From NCBI RefSeq assembly GCF_002150785.1, contig NZ_MTAZ01000030.1:1-59217 (forward strand): a stretch of 59,217 nt of DNA, given 5' to 3'. This document shows, one piece after another, positions 7,476 to 16,290 of this stretch. The position numbers were made by a program, and so were the translations under genes. Within the stretch, counting starts at the first letter, position 1, and each line of letters begins with the position of its first letter. The notes beneath the pieces are model-generated. The model was not told the origin of the DNA and made no database searches. It was given only the letters and a program-made list of their open reading frames with translations. The stretch is from Arenibacter amylolyticus (GTDB taxonomy: Bacteria; Bacteroidota; Bacteroidia; Flavobacteriales; Flavobacteriaceae).

Positions 7476-10322
7476 ATGGCTGAACAAAAAAAACTTTTTC
7501 TACTAGATGCTTATGCCCTTATTTTTAGGGGTTACTATGCCCTAATCAAAAACCCTCGAATAAATTCCAAGGGAATGGACACCTCTGCAATCATGGGGTT
7601 CATGAACTCCTTACTGGATGTAATCCGACGGGAAAAACCAGATCACTTGGCCGTTTGCTTTGACAAGGGCGGAAGTGTAGACCGCACCGAACTTTTCCCT
7701 GAATATAAAGCCAACCGGGATGCTACCCCAGATGCAATAAAGATTGCCGTACCCTATATACAGGAAATCCTAAAAGCAATGCATATCCCAGTAGTGGAAC
7801 TGGAGGGCTGGGAGGCCGATGACATTATAGGCACCCTGGCCAAACAAGCTGAAAAAGAGGACTACCAAGTTTATATGGTTACCCCTGACAAGGATTTTGG
7901 ACAGTTGGTATCCGAAAATATTTTCATGTACCGCCCTGCCCGTATGGGGAATGGGATTGAGATTTGGGGTATTCCCGAGATTCAAAAGCGCTTTGGCGTG
8001 GACCATCCAGAACAGGTCATAGATTACCTGGGAATGATGGGCGATGCCAGTGATAATATCCCAGGACTTCCTGGAGTTGGAGACAAAACCGCCAGAAAAT
8101 TTATCGCAGAGTACGGCTCCATGGAGAACCTCCTAGCCAATACAGATCAACTAAAAGGAAAAATGAAGGAAAGGGTCATTGAGAATGCCGAATTAGGCCT
8201 GCTTTCCAAAAAATTAGCGACTATACACACGGACTGTGATGTAACTTTCAATGCTACGGATTACGAACTTACCATGCCCGATGGGGATAAGGTGCAAGAA
8301 TTATTTGAAGAACTGGAATTTAGAAGACTAAAAGACCAGTTCATTAAACTCTTCTCTACGGAACCTGCTGAGGCCAATGGCGAAAATGACAAGGAAAAAA
8401 AGGACAGCACAGCAAAAAAAGAACCCGCTACCGCTGGGAGCGGTCAATTCTCTTTATTTGGAGGGGGCGACAAAGATTCTGGTGGCACTGTGGAAGAGTT
8501 CTCCAGTAGAAACACCATAGCCAACACTCCCCATGTTTACCAGAGCGTGGCACCCGGAATGGCCATGAAACTATTCCTGAAAAACCTCATGAAGCAGCCA
8601 GCCGTTTGTTTTGATACGGAAACTACTGGGTTAAATTCACTTACCGCAGAACTGGTTGGCATCGCCTTCAGCTGGGAAGCCGGAAAAGGCTTTTATGTTC
8701 CCTTCCCGGAGGACAGATCCGAGGCGCAGGAACTAATTAACCTCTTGAAACCATTTTTTGAATCGGAATCCATTGAGAAAATTGGTCAAAACTTAAAATA
8801 CGATATTAAGGTATTACACAAGTATGGGGTTACCGTAAAAGGCAAGTGTTTTGATACCATGCTGGCCCATTACCTGATTAATCCAGATATGCGCCACAAT
8901 ATGGACGTCCTAGCGGAAACCTACTTAAATTATACTCCCATCCCTATTACCGACCTGTTAGGTAAAAAAGGAAAAAACCAACTTTCTATGAGGGAGGTAG
9001 ACTTGCAGAAACAGACCGAATACGCGGTAGAGGATGCGGACATCACTTTTCAGTTGGCACAACATTTCAGACCAGAATTAGAAGAGGCCAAAACACAAGA
9101 CCTCTTCAACGATATAGAAATTCCACTTCTAAAGGTATTGGCAGACATGGAATTGGAAGGGATTAATCTAGACAAGGAGTTTTTAAACTCCCTTGCCAAA
9201 GACCTAGACAACGATATAAAGAATTTAGAGCAGGAAATATTCAAGGAAGCTGGGGAAGAGTTCAATATTGCCTCCCCTAAACAGCTGGGAGAAATATTAT
9301 TTGACAAGCTTAAACTAGTCGCCAAGCCAAAAAAGACTAGAACGGGACAATATTCCACGGCCGAGGACGTACTTTCTACCCTGGCCAAGGATCATCAAAT
9401 CATCAGGAACGTATTAGACTATAGAGGGCTCAGCAAACTTAAAAGCACCTATATAGATGCCCTACCCTTACAAATAGAGGAAAGCACAGGAAGGGTGCAC
9501 ACAGACTATATGCAAACGGTAGCCGCAACGGGCCGTTTAAGCAGCAACAACCCCAACCTACAAAATATCCCCATCCGTACAGAAAGAGGCAGACAAGTGA
9601 GAAAAGCCTTTGTACCCAGAAACGAGGACTACGTTTTATTGGCGGCAGATTACTCCCAGATAGAATTGCGCATCATTGCTGCATTGAGTGAGGAATCTAC
9701 CATGATAGAAGCATTTAAAAATGGAGAGGATATTCACGCTTCCACCGCCTCCAAAGTATTTAATGTACCCTTGGAGGAAGTTACCAGAGAACAACGAAGC
9801 AACGCCAAGACCGTAAACTTTGGAATTATATATGGGGTATCGGCCTTTGGATTGAGCAATCAGACCGATCTTTCACGTGCGGAAGCAAAAGACCTGATAG
9901 ACACCTATTACAAAACCTACCCCAAGCTCCGTAATTACATCAGCGAGCAAATAGATTTTGCCCGTGAAAACGGTTATGTACAAACAGTATTGGGAAGGCG
10001 CAGGTACCTAAGGGATATCAATGGAAGTAATGCAGTAGTTAGGGGTGCCGCAGAAAGAAATGCGGTAAATGCCCCCATACAAGGAAGTGCAGCAGACATA
10101 ATTAAGGTAGCTATGATCCATATCCACCGAAAACTGAAAGAAGGCAACTACAAAAGTAAAATGCTTCTTCAGGTTCATGATGAATTGGTCTTTGACGTGT
10201 ACAAACCCGAATTGGAAGCCCTTAAAACCATGATTAAAACGGAAATGGAAAATGCGTATAAGTTGTCCGTACCCTTAGACGTAGAACTAGGGGTTGGTGA
10301 AAATTGGTTAGAAGCACATTAG
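7476..10322 (+). CDS. polA: DNA polymerase I
   Basis: A 948-residue, full-length polymerase I. Residues 1-290 form the 5' nuclease domain (the GWEADDIIGTLA and TPDKDFGQLV motifs and a helix-hairpin-helix around GLPGVGDKTA). After an acidic, lysine-rich linker (about 295-345) comes a 3'-5' exonuclease domain with an intact DTETTGL motif near 380, so proofreading is probably functional. The polymerase domain carries motif A (DYSQIELR near 725), the O-helix region RSNAKTVNFGIIYG and motif C (QVHDELVF near 901). It acts in Okazaki-fragment processing and repair. The stop is followed by a 580-base stretch with a long hairpin and the rplM promoter. Confidence 0.98.
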   Translation: MAEQKKLFLLDAYALIFRGYYALIKNPRINSKGMDTSAIMGFMNSLLDVIRREKPDHLAVCFDKGGSVDRTELFPEYKANRDATPDAIKIAVPYIQEILKAMHIPVVELEGWEADDIIGTLAKQAEKEDYQVYMVTPDKDFGQLVSENIFMYRPARMGNGIEIWGIPEIQKRFGVDHPEQVIDYLGMMGDASDNIPGLPGVGDKTARKFIAEYGSMENLLANTDQLKGKMKERVIENAELGLLSKKLATIHTDCDVTFNATDYELTMPDGDKVQELFEELEFRRLKDQFIKLFSTEPAEANGENDKEKKDSTAKKEPATAGSGQFSLFGGGDKDSGGTVEEFSSRNTIANTPHVYQSVAPGMAMKLFLKNLMKQPAVCFDTETTGLNSLTAELVGIAFSWEAGKGFYVPFPEDRSEAQELINLLKPFFESESIEKIGQNLKYDIKVLHKYGVTVKGKCFDTMLAHYLINPDMRHNMDVLAETYLNYTPIPITDLLGKKGKNQLSMREVDLQKQTEYAVEDADITFQLAQHFRPELEEAKTQDLFNDIEIPLLKVLADMELEGINLDKEFLNSLAKDLDNDIKNLEQEIFKEAGEEFNIASPKQLGEILFDKLKLVAKPKKTRTGQYSTAEDVLSTLAKDHQIIRNVLDYRGLSKLKSTYIDALPLQIEESTGRVHTDYMQTVAATGRLSSNNPNLQNIPIRTERGRQVRKAFVPRNEDYVLLAADYSQIELRIIAALSEESTMIEAFKNGEDIHASTASKVFNVPLEEVTREQRSNAKTVNFGIIYGVSAFGLSNQTDLSRAEAKDLIDTYYKTYPKLRNYISEQIDFARENGYVQTVLGRRRYLRDINGSNAVVRGAAERNAVNAPIQGSAADIIKVAMIHIHRKLKEGNYKSKMLLQVHDELVFDVYKPELEALKTMIKTEMENAYKLSVPLDVELGVGENWLEAH

Positions 10323-10352
10323 AAATTGTTTCTTTTAGATCAGAAGTTTCCC

Positions 10353-10463
10353 CCACCTATATTATAAGGTATCCCATAGCCGTGTATCAAGCTTTGCTAT
10401 AACAACCCTAAAGGGCCCCACGACACACGTCTACACGGGGTCCTTTATACCTTATATAGGTGG
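10353..10463. other. Long imperfect hairpin downstream of polA
   Basis: The left arm CCACCTATATtatAAGGTAT (10353-10372) is complementary to ATACCTTATATAGGTGG (10447-10463) except for a 3-base bulge. Nested inside, CCGTGTA (10380-10386) pairs with TACACGG (10432-10438), and the centre holds CCCTAAAGGG. The whole 111-base element can fold into one long stem. There is no T-run after it, so it is not an ordinary terminator. It could be a structured 3' UTR or a small non-autonomous repeat; I see no second copy in this window. Confidence 0.6.
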
Positions 10464-10650
10464 TTAGAAAAAACAACTCCAAAAAACTTCCCCTTTGGCA
10501 GGGGCCGCTAGCGCTTCCTTGTTAATTACAACTAAACAACCATAAAGGGACTAAGCACCTTTATTCGCCCTATGTAATCCACCACAATCCCATAGGATGA
10601 TACTTTAAAATACCCATAGTAGTCTTGAGGCCTCTTATGGTGACATTTTA

Positions 10651-10658
10651 TATTTTTG
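10651..10658 (+). promoter_or_regulatory. Possible distal promoter (-7 TATTTTTG)
   Basis: TATTTTTG fits the Bacteroidetes -7 consensus TAnnTTTG and is followed by a purine start region; a TTG lies 23 bases upstream at 10625. It would drive a roughly 240-base leader into rplM. Weaker case than the proximal promoter at 10829-10859. Confidence 0.3.
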
Positions 10659-10828
10659 CAGCGCCTATTAAATTTATATCAGAAAAAGATTTGAAAGCCA
10701 CCACAAAACACCATGAATTTGAAATTATTTAAGCGTGGCAAACCCTTACTTCCCTAATTGTAAACCATAAAGAAGAGGTGTAAATTAAATTGAAAAAATA
10801 AATTCTATAAAATAATAAGAAGCAAGCA

Positions 10829-10859
10829 TTTGTAATTCAACTTAATAATTGTACATTTG
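10829..10859 (+). promoter_or_regulatory. Promoter of rplM-rpsI
   Basis: TTTG at 10829-10832 and TACATTTG at 10852-10859 are separated by 19 bases, an excellent match to the Bacteroidetes -33/-7 promoter. Transcription should begin near 10864. The 5' end would then coincide with the small hairpin CCCGttattCGGG (10863-10875), which could be a ribosomal-protein leader; this last point is inference. Confidence 0.75.
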
Positions 10860-10906
10860 CAGCCCGTTATTCGGGATTTTAGTGTTTAATAAATAAATAT
10901 ATTAGT

Positions 10907-11362
10907 GTGGATACATTAAGCTACAAGACGATTTCGGCCAATAAGGCAACCGTTGACAAAGAATGGTTACTAGTTGATGCTGAAGGAGAAACATTGGGCC
11001 GTCTTGCTTCTAAAGTAGCAATGTTACTTAGAGGGAAGTACAAGCCAAGTTTTACGCCACATGTTGATTGCGGAGATAACGTTGTTATCATCAACGCCGA
11101 TAAAATCAACCTGTCAGGCAAAAAGTGGGATTCAAAAACCTACGTTCGCTACACCGGCTACCCAGGAGGTCAAAGGTTCACAACAGCCAAAGAATTGTTG
11201 ACAAAAGATCCAGCGCGTATTATCGAGCGATCTGTAAAAGGGATGCTACCTAAAAACAAATTGGGTGCAGCACTTTTTAGAAACCTTAAGGTATATGCTG
11301 GAGCGGAGCACAATCAGGAAGCGCAAAAACCAAAAGCAATTAACTTAAACGACCTAAGGTAA
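10907..11362 (+). CDS. rplM: 50S ribosomal protein L13
   Basis: A 151-residue L13. Recognisable stretches are [16 protein letters not shown] near the N terminus and [21 protein letters not shown] and the conserved KVYAG region near the end. The start is GTG (GTG GAT ACA); no in-frame ATG exists close by, and the promoter and length agree. The stop codon overlaps the rpsI start in TAATG, so the two genes are translationally coupled, as usual for this pair. Confidence 0.97.
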   Translation: MDTLSYKTISANKATVDKEWLLVDAEGETLGRLASKVAMLLRGKYKPSFTPHVDCGDNVVIINADKINLSGKKWDSKTYVRYTGYPGGQRFTTAKELLTKDPARIIERSVKGMLPKNKLGAALFRNLKVYAGAEHNQEAQKPKAINLNDLR

Positions 11363-11748
11363 TGGAGAGAATTCATAAGATTGGCAGAAGAAAAACAGCG
11401 GTTGCCAGAGTTTACCTAACTCAAGGAGATGGGAAAATAACCATCAACGACAAAGAATTGGCTACCTACTTTCCTACTGCAACATTACAGTACAAAGTAC
11501 AGCAGCCTTTTACTTTAACTGATAACGTAGATAATTTTGACGTTAACGTTAACGTATTTGGTGGCGGAACTACAGGACAGGCAGAAGCAATTCGTTTGGC
11601 CTTATCCAGAGCATTATGCGAATTGGACGAAGAGCACAGATCAGCGCTTAAGCCAGAAGGTCTTTTAACAAGAGATCCAAGAATGGTAGAACGTAAGAAA
11701 TACGGACAGAAGAAAGCTCGTAAGAAATTTCAGTTCTCTAAGCGTTAA
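11362..11748 (+). CDS. rpsI: 30S ribosomal protein S9
   Basis: A 128-residue S9. The N terminus is IGRRKTAVARVYL, the middle has the glycine-rich FGGGTTGQAEAIRLALSRAL, and the protein ends with the basic tail KKARKKFQFSKR whose terminal Lys-Arg reaches the P-site tRNA in this family. Overlaps the rplM stop by one base (TAATG). Followed after 237 bases by rpsB. Confidence 0.97.
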   Translation: MERIHKIGRRKTAVARVYLTQGDGKITINDKELATYFPTATLQYKVQQPFTLTDNVDNFDVNVNVFGGGTTGQAEAIRLALSRALCELDEEHRSALKPEGLLTRDPRMVERKKYGQKKARKKFQFSKR

Positions 11749-11766
11749 TATTACCTTATTTAAGTC

Positions 11767-11960
11767 GATACTGGCAACAGTATCCTATTGTCAAAAATTG
11801 TTCATTGAAAGCTTTCTTTACAGAAGGCAATTAAAATATACCGATCCAATTACATTGGAGCTAGGTCCGGGTAGCCCTCGAACCCAGTAACGGCAAATTA
11901 GTTTAGCATCTAAATAGTAAAGGCTCCCTTAGCTGGGTACCACTTTATTATTGCTAATTC
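11767..11960 (+). promoter_or_regulatory. Structured leader upstream of rpsB (candidate ribosomal-protein leader)
   Basis: The 237-base gap between rpsI and rpsB is rich in possible RNA structure. Clearest is GATACTG-GCAA-CAGTATC (11767-11784), a perfect 7-bp stem closed by a GNRA-type tetraloop. Then come GCTTTC/GAAGGC (about 11811-11828), CCAAttacaTTGG near 11850, and a region where GGAGC can pair with GCTCC about 70 bases later. No T-run makes it a plain terminator. Ribosomal-protein operons are often autoregulated through such leaders; I do not recognise a named family here. Confidence 0.45.
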
Positions 11961-11985
11961 AAAGGAACGTAAACTAAGAAAATAC

Positions 11986-12846
11986 ATGGCTAGTAAAATT
12001 GAAGTAAAAGACCTATTAGAGGCAGGTGTGCATTTTGGCCACCTTACCAGAAAATGGAATCCAAACATGGCGCCCTACATCTACATGGAGCGTAATGGAA
12101 TCCACGTTATCAACCTATACAAAACTGTTGCAAAGCTAGAGGAGACCAATGAGGCTCTTAGAAAAATTGCAGCATCCGGCAGAAAAGTACTTTTCGTTGC
12201 CACTAAAAAACAAGCTAAAGACATCGTAGCCGAGAAAGCTGGGAATGTAAATATGCCTTACATCACTGAAAGATGGCCTGGAGGTATGTTAACTAACTTT
12301 GTTACTATCCGTAAAGCTGTTAAGAAAATGGCTAGCATTGATAGAATGAAGAAAGACGGAACTTTTAACACGCTATCTAAAAAGGAGCGTTTACAGGTAG
12401 ACCGTTTACGTGCCAAATTAGAAAAGAACTTAGGTTCTATTTCCGATATGACCCGTCTTCCTGCAGCGATCTTCGTTGTAGATACTATGCGCGAGCACAT
12501 TGCAGTGAAGGAAGCTCAAAAGCTGAACATTCCAATTTTCGCTATGGTAGATACCAATAGTGATCCAAGAGAAATTGACTTTGTAGTTCCATCTAACGAT
12601 GATGCTTCTAAGTCTATCGATATCATTATGCAATCTGTTACTTCTGCTATTGCTGAAGGATTAGCCGAGCGTAAATCTGAAAAGCAGTCTGAAAAAGAAG
12701 GCAAGGAGAACGCTAAGCCAAAGGAGAAGAAAGCAAAAGTTAAGGCTACTGCCGAAGCACCTGAGGCCAAAGAAGCTAAGAAAGAAGAGAAGGCTGCCGA
12801 AGAACTTCCTAAAACAGAAGATGCAGGCACTAAAAGCGACGAATAG
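11986..12846 (+). CDS. rpsB: 30S ribosomal protein S2
   Basis: A 286-residue S2. The family core covers residues 1-225 with LLEAGVHFGHLTRKWNP at the start, ERWPGGMLTNFVTIRKA, and FVVDTMREHIAVKEAQKL near 165-185. From about 225 a low-complexity Lys/Glu/Ala-rich tail of about 60 residues follows, common in S2 of Bacteroidetes and likely disordered. rpsB is followed after 96 bases by tsf, the usual order. Confidence 0.97.
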   Translation: MASKIEVKDLLEAGVHFGHLTRKWNPNMAPYIYMERNGIHVINLYKTVAKLEETNEALRKIAASGRKVLFVATKKQAKDIVAEKAGNVNMPYITERWPGGMLTNFVTIRKAVKKMASIDRMKKDGTFNTLSKKERLQVDRLRAKLEKNLGSISDMTRLPAAIFVVDTMREHIAVKEAQKLNIPIFAMVDTNSDPREIDFVVPSNDDASKSIDIIMQSVTSAIAEGLAERKSEKQSEKEGKENAKPKEKKAKVKATAEAPEAKEAKKEEKAAEELPKTEDAGTKSDE

Positions 12847-12942
12847 ATCAACCTTCTTAATCTATAATCGAAAATCAATTTAACCCTCCCCTGTACGCAG
12901 ACCAATGTTCTCTTTATAGGGGGGAATTAAAACAAAAATAAA

Positions 12943-13767
12943 ATGGCAAAAATTACCGCCGCAGAGGTAAATAAATTAAGAAAGACAACAGGTGCAGGCA
13001 TGATGGATTGCAAAAAGGCACTAGTTGAAGCTGAAGGAGATTTTGATACCGCAATTGAAATCCTTCGTAAAAAAGGACAAAAAGTAGCAGCTAAAAGAGC
13101 TGACAGAGAATCTTCTGAAGGGGCTGCTATCGCTAAAGTTAATGCCGATAACACTACAGGAGTTATTATCTCCTTGAACTGTGAGACCGATTTTGTTGCT
13201 AAGAACGATTCTTTTGTAAGCTTGGCTAATGAATTGGCTGACCTTGCTTTGAACCACGAGAACAAAGAAGCTTTCTTAAATGCCGATTTCAACGGAATGA
13301 CGGTACAGGACAAGCTTACCGAACAAACTGGTGTTATTGGTGAGAAGATTGAAATAGGCGGATTTAGCCGACTTTCTGCTCCGTTTGTAGGTTCTTACAT
13401 TCACGCAGGAAACAAGATTGCTACCCTAGTAGGACTTTCTGCTGCTGTTGAAGGTGCTGAAGTTGCTGCTAAGGATGTAGCTATGCAAGCTGCTGCGATG
13501 AACCCAATTGCTCTTAATGAGGATGGTGTAGACCAAACTGTTATAGACAAGGAAATAGAAATCGCTAAAGACCAATTGCGCGAAGAAGGAAAGCCAGAAG
13601 CCATGTTAGACAATATTGCTAAAGGAAAACTTAACCGTTTCTTTAAAGACAATACCTTGGTAAATCAGGCTTTCATTAAAGATAGCAAACAAACCGTTGC
13701 AGAATACGTAAAAACTTTCGACGCCAACTTGGAAGTAACCGGTTTTGAAAGAGTTGCATTAGGATAA
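12943..13767 (+). CDS. tsf: Elongation factor Ts
   Basis: A 274-residue EF-Ts, the nucleotide-exchange factor of EF-Tu. The N-terminal UBA-like domain has the signature LRKTTGAGMMDCKKAL (about 12-27); the core carries NCETDFVAKND near 80 and HIGxK-like ASYIHAGNKIA features (here SYIHAGNKIA near 150). Length is typical. A strong intrinsic terminator follows 24 bases after the stop. Forms a unit with rpsB. Confidence 0.97.
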   Translation: MAKITAAEVNKLRKTTGAGMMDCKKALVEAEGDFDTAIEILRKKGQKVAAKRADRESSEGAAIAKVNADNTTGVIISLNCETDFVAKNDSFVSLANELADLALNHENKEAFLNADFNGMTVQDKLTEQTGVIGEKIEIGGFSRLSAPFVGSYIHAGNKIATLVGLSAAVEGAEVAAKDVAMQAAAMNPIALNEDGVDQTVIDKEIEIAKDQLREEGKPEAMLDNIAKGKLNRFFKDNTLVNQAFIKDSKQTVAEYVKTFDANLEVTGFERVALG

Positions 13768-13790
13768 TCCTAGCAACCCATACTCTACGA

Positions 13791-13821
13791 CCCGCTTTTT
13801 ATATAAAAAGCGGGTTTTTTT
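13791..13821 (+). terminator. Intrinsic terminator of rpsB-tsf
   Basis: Perfect stem CCCGCTTTTT-atat-AAAAAGCGGG (13791-13814) followed by seven T residues. Ends the rpsB-tsf transcript. Confidence 0.92.
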
Positions 13822-14123
13822 GTGCCTTTCCCTAGCCTTACAAGGTCTCTTATTTTCAAAATGGAGCTATATATTCCCGAAGGAAAAACCTTCCCTACCC
13901 CAACTCCCATTCAGCTTAAAACGCAATAAGGCCTAACCACCTAGCTTAGATTTTGCACGAAATAGCCCTTAAACCGCACCCAACAATAATGTAGCGCCCT
14001 GCTAGACCAAAACAAGACAATTGGGATGCCTTTGCCTAGATCTTTCCTAAAAACGCACCACATGACTCCGTGGACATCTGTAACTGACCAAGAAACACAT
14101 ACAGCAAACAAGAAATAGGGCAT
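13822..14123. other. Gene-free stretch between tsf and the M61 peptidase gene
   Basis: About 300 bases with no supported gene, RNA or repeat. An open frame on the reverse strand here (13941-14156) runs into the terminator and has no coding character. It is simply flanked by the tsf terminator on the left and the M61 terminator on the right. Confidence 0.6.
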
Positions 14124-14152
14124 AAAAAAAGGCGCTGTTAGAGCGCCTTTTT
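14124..14152 (-). terminator. Intrinsic terminator of the M61 peptidase gene
   Basis: GGCGCT-gttag-AGCGCC (14131-14147) has an A-run to its left, which is a T-run on the reverse strand, and T residues to its right. It lies 17 bases past the stop of the reverse-strand peptidase gene. Confidence 0.85.
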
Positions 14153-14169
14153 CCAATAATAACTATGTG

Positions 14170-16062
14170 TTATCCCTTTAACCAGGATTCCCTAAGTTTT
14201 TGCTGCTCTTGGGTAACTCCTGCTACGGGAACCAATTTTTTAACCTCCATGGTAGGCGCCCCCACTTTACCACGTAGCAATAGCTCTTTCCCATCCCTTA
14301 GCACCACTATCTCAATCTCCTTATCCGGTGTCCATCCAAAACTTTGACCTATAATTGGCCTCATACTCTCCAAGGTAATAACCGTGCCGTCTATGCTTTG
14401 GATAACATCTCCTCCCTGCAAGCCCAAATCAGCATAGAAAGAACTCAGAGAGATACCTTCCCTAACAAAGACTTGGTTCATCTTTTTAGGATCTACATCT
14501 ATCATTGGCATCTCCCCATCAAAGAAATATCCGCTTGGATCCACTTCAGAAATCACCTGGAGTCCCACTTTACTCCAATACGCTTCATAATCTAAGGGAG
14601 TATCCCCCACAACGTGCACATCAAAAAATTCTTGAATTTCGGGATAGGTCAACTCCACAATTTCAGCTATTAGCTTGTCATCTTCAAAGGGCCTGTGTTC
14701 CCCATACTTTTTAGACAACTCCTTTAAAAGCCACAACACCCCTTTCTCTCCCTTACTCAATTCTCTAAGCCTAATATCGAGCGCCATATTCACCAAAGCC
14801 CCCTTCTCGTAAATATTGATAAAATTACTCTTATACGGTTCGGCCAGTACATTTTTGCTCAGTTGAGTCAGGGACATTTCATCATCATAAGACCTAGAAT
14901 TGGCTACCTTATCCATTAATCGTCCATAGAACTCCTCCTCAGCGATGATACCCTGATGAATTTGAAAGAGATTCGCAAAATATTCCGTAGTTCCTTCGTA
15001 CAACCACAGATGCTGAGACATTTTAGGCTCATTAAAATCGAAATAGTGTATTTCCTCCGAATGAACACTCAAAGGAGTTAGAATATGGAAAAACTCATGG
15101 GATACAATATCAATCAAGGCTTCCTCTAAACGATCTTTTGGCATCCCCTCTGGCAACACTACTACCGTAGAAGTATGGTGTTCCAAAGCACCATAACCAC
15201 TTGCATCCGTCTCCTCCATGGTAGAGAGGTACAATAAAATAGCATATTGCTTGGTGCTATTGATATCTCCCAAAAACTTCTTTTGTCCGGCCATCATTTT
15301 CTCCATACTCCCCTTGAGGTCGGTAGCCGTATACAAACCATTAGGGGAGTACACACTTAGCGTTACCTCAATATCATTTACGATAAAGGTTTCGGTATTG
15401 GGTTTGGAGTATAAAATAGGATTGTCAATTATTTCGAAATAACGATCAGCCTTAAAGACATCCACTCCAGTGTCTTGTTCATCTATAGTCCCCTTATCCA
15501 AAGTTGTAACTGGCTCCAATCCTTTAGGCGCCTTAATCCTTAGCGTATAGGGCACCTCCTTAAGATCCGTGAAATAGCCAACAAATCCATGGAGGTTCAA
15601 CATAAAGTTCTCCCCCTCTAGAATATTGGTCCCCGCCGGTGAAAAAACCTTTTCCTCCACCTCGCCTTCCGTATCATAGGTGTCGTTCACCCAATAAGCC
15701 ACCTTATCCAAATCCTTGGCATTGGCAATATACCAAGCGTTATCATCCAACCGATCCACAGCAAGCGCTTTCCCCTTGTAGTCTAAGGCCTGGAACTGTT
15801 CTATATATTTCCCATAATTATCCACGCTATAGGTACCGGGCACTATAGCCGGAATATAGAAAGTGACTCCTCCAGAAGGAAAAGGTCCTGGATCTACCGT
15901 TACCTTCACCTTATCCCCCACCACGTTCACCAAATCCATACTAGCGATAATAGGAAAAGGCTTCGAGGACTGGGATAATTTAGAGCTGCTACAGCTATAG
16001 ATAGCCAAAGCAACCAATCCCACCACTATACTTCTTTTTATTCCATTAAATTTTTTACACAT
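14170..16062 (-). CDS. M61-family metallopeptidase with PDZ domain, predicted lipoprotein
   Basis: A 630-residue secreted peptidase related to glycyl aminopeptidases of family M61. I place the start at 16062 because the protein then begins with a basic n-region, a hydrophobic stretch and the lipobox AIYSC, giving a lipoprotein signal; an upstream in-frame ATG at 16197 would bury this signal behind 45 unlikely residues. Zinc ligands are visible: H322-E-F-F-H326 followed by the glutamate of YEGTTEYFA about 40 residues later. A PDZ domain near residues 545-610 (LGLQGGDVIQSIDGT) closes the protein. It probably trims peptides at the cell envelope. It lies antisense between tsf and pyrH and has its own terminator. 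Confidence 0.88.
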   Translation of the reverse strand: MCKKFNGIKRSIVVGLVALAIYSCSSSKLSQSSKPFPIIASMDLVNVVGDKVKVTVDPGPFPSGGVTFYIPAIVPGTYSVDNYGKYIEQFQALDYKGKALAVDRLDDNAWYIANAKDLDKVAYWVNDTYDTEGEVEEKVFSPAGTNILEGENFMLNLHGFVGYFTDLKEVPYTLRIKAPKGLEPVTTLDKGTIDEQDTGVDVFKADRYFEIIDNPILYSKPNTETFIVNDIEVTLSVYSPNGLYTATDLKGSMEKMMAGQKKFLGDINSTKQYAILLYLSTMEETDASGYGALEHHTSTVVVLPEGMPKDRLEEALIDIVSHEFFHILTPLSVHSEEIHYFDFNEPKMSQHLWLYEGTTEYFANLFQIHQGIIAEEEFYGRLMDKVANSRSYDDEMSLTQLSKNVLAEPYKSNFINIYEKGALVNMALDIRLRELSKGEKGVLWLLKELSKKYGEHRPFEDDKLIAEIVELTYPEIQEFFDVHVVGDTPLDYEAYWSKVGLQVISEVDPSGYFFDGEMPMIDVDPKKMNQVFVREGISLSSFYADLGLQGGDVIQSIDGTVITLESMRPIIGQSFGWTPDKEIEIVVLRDGKELLLRGKVGAPTMEVKKLVPVAGVTQEQQKLRESWLKG

Positions 16063-16264
16063 AGGATATTGAATTATGATTAGATAAAACCAGCGATTTA
16101 CGAAGATTTGCGCTCCAAAAAGAAGCGACTGTCCCTTCTTTATAAAATTGGCTTTGCGTTTCATAAACAAGATTAAAAAAATAAATTTATCCGTCACTAT
16201 TCATTGTGAAATAATTAGGAGGCACGAATCCTCACCAACAGTCTGCTTCGTACATATTTTTTAT

Positions 16265-16272
16265 TATTTTTG
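16265..16272 (+). promoter_or_regulatory. Promoter (-7) of pyrH-frr
   Basis: TATTTTTG matches the Bacteroidetes -7 box 18 bases before the pyrH ATG, so the leader would be only about 12 bases. No convincing TTTG -33 box lies at the right distance. Confidence 0.5.
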
Positions 16273-16290
16273 CTTTGAATTAATCAAAGC

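Noticed and set aside
10713-10757. A 14-codon ORF in the rplM upstream region, a possible leader peptide.
   Set aside because: No regulatory codon run (for example repeated His, Leu or Arg) and no attenuator follows; the likelier promoter lies downstream of it.
13941-14156. A 71-codon reverse frame between tsf and the M61 gene.
   Set aside because: It begins inside the terminator of the M61 gene and shows no coding character.
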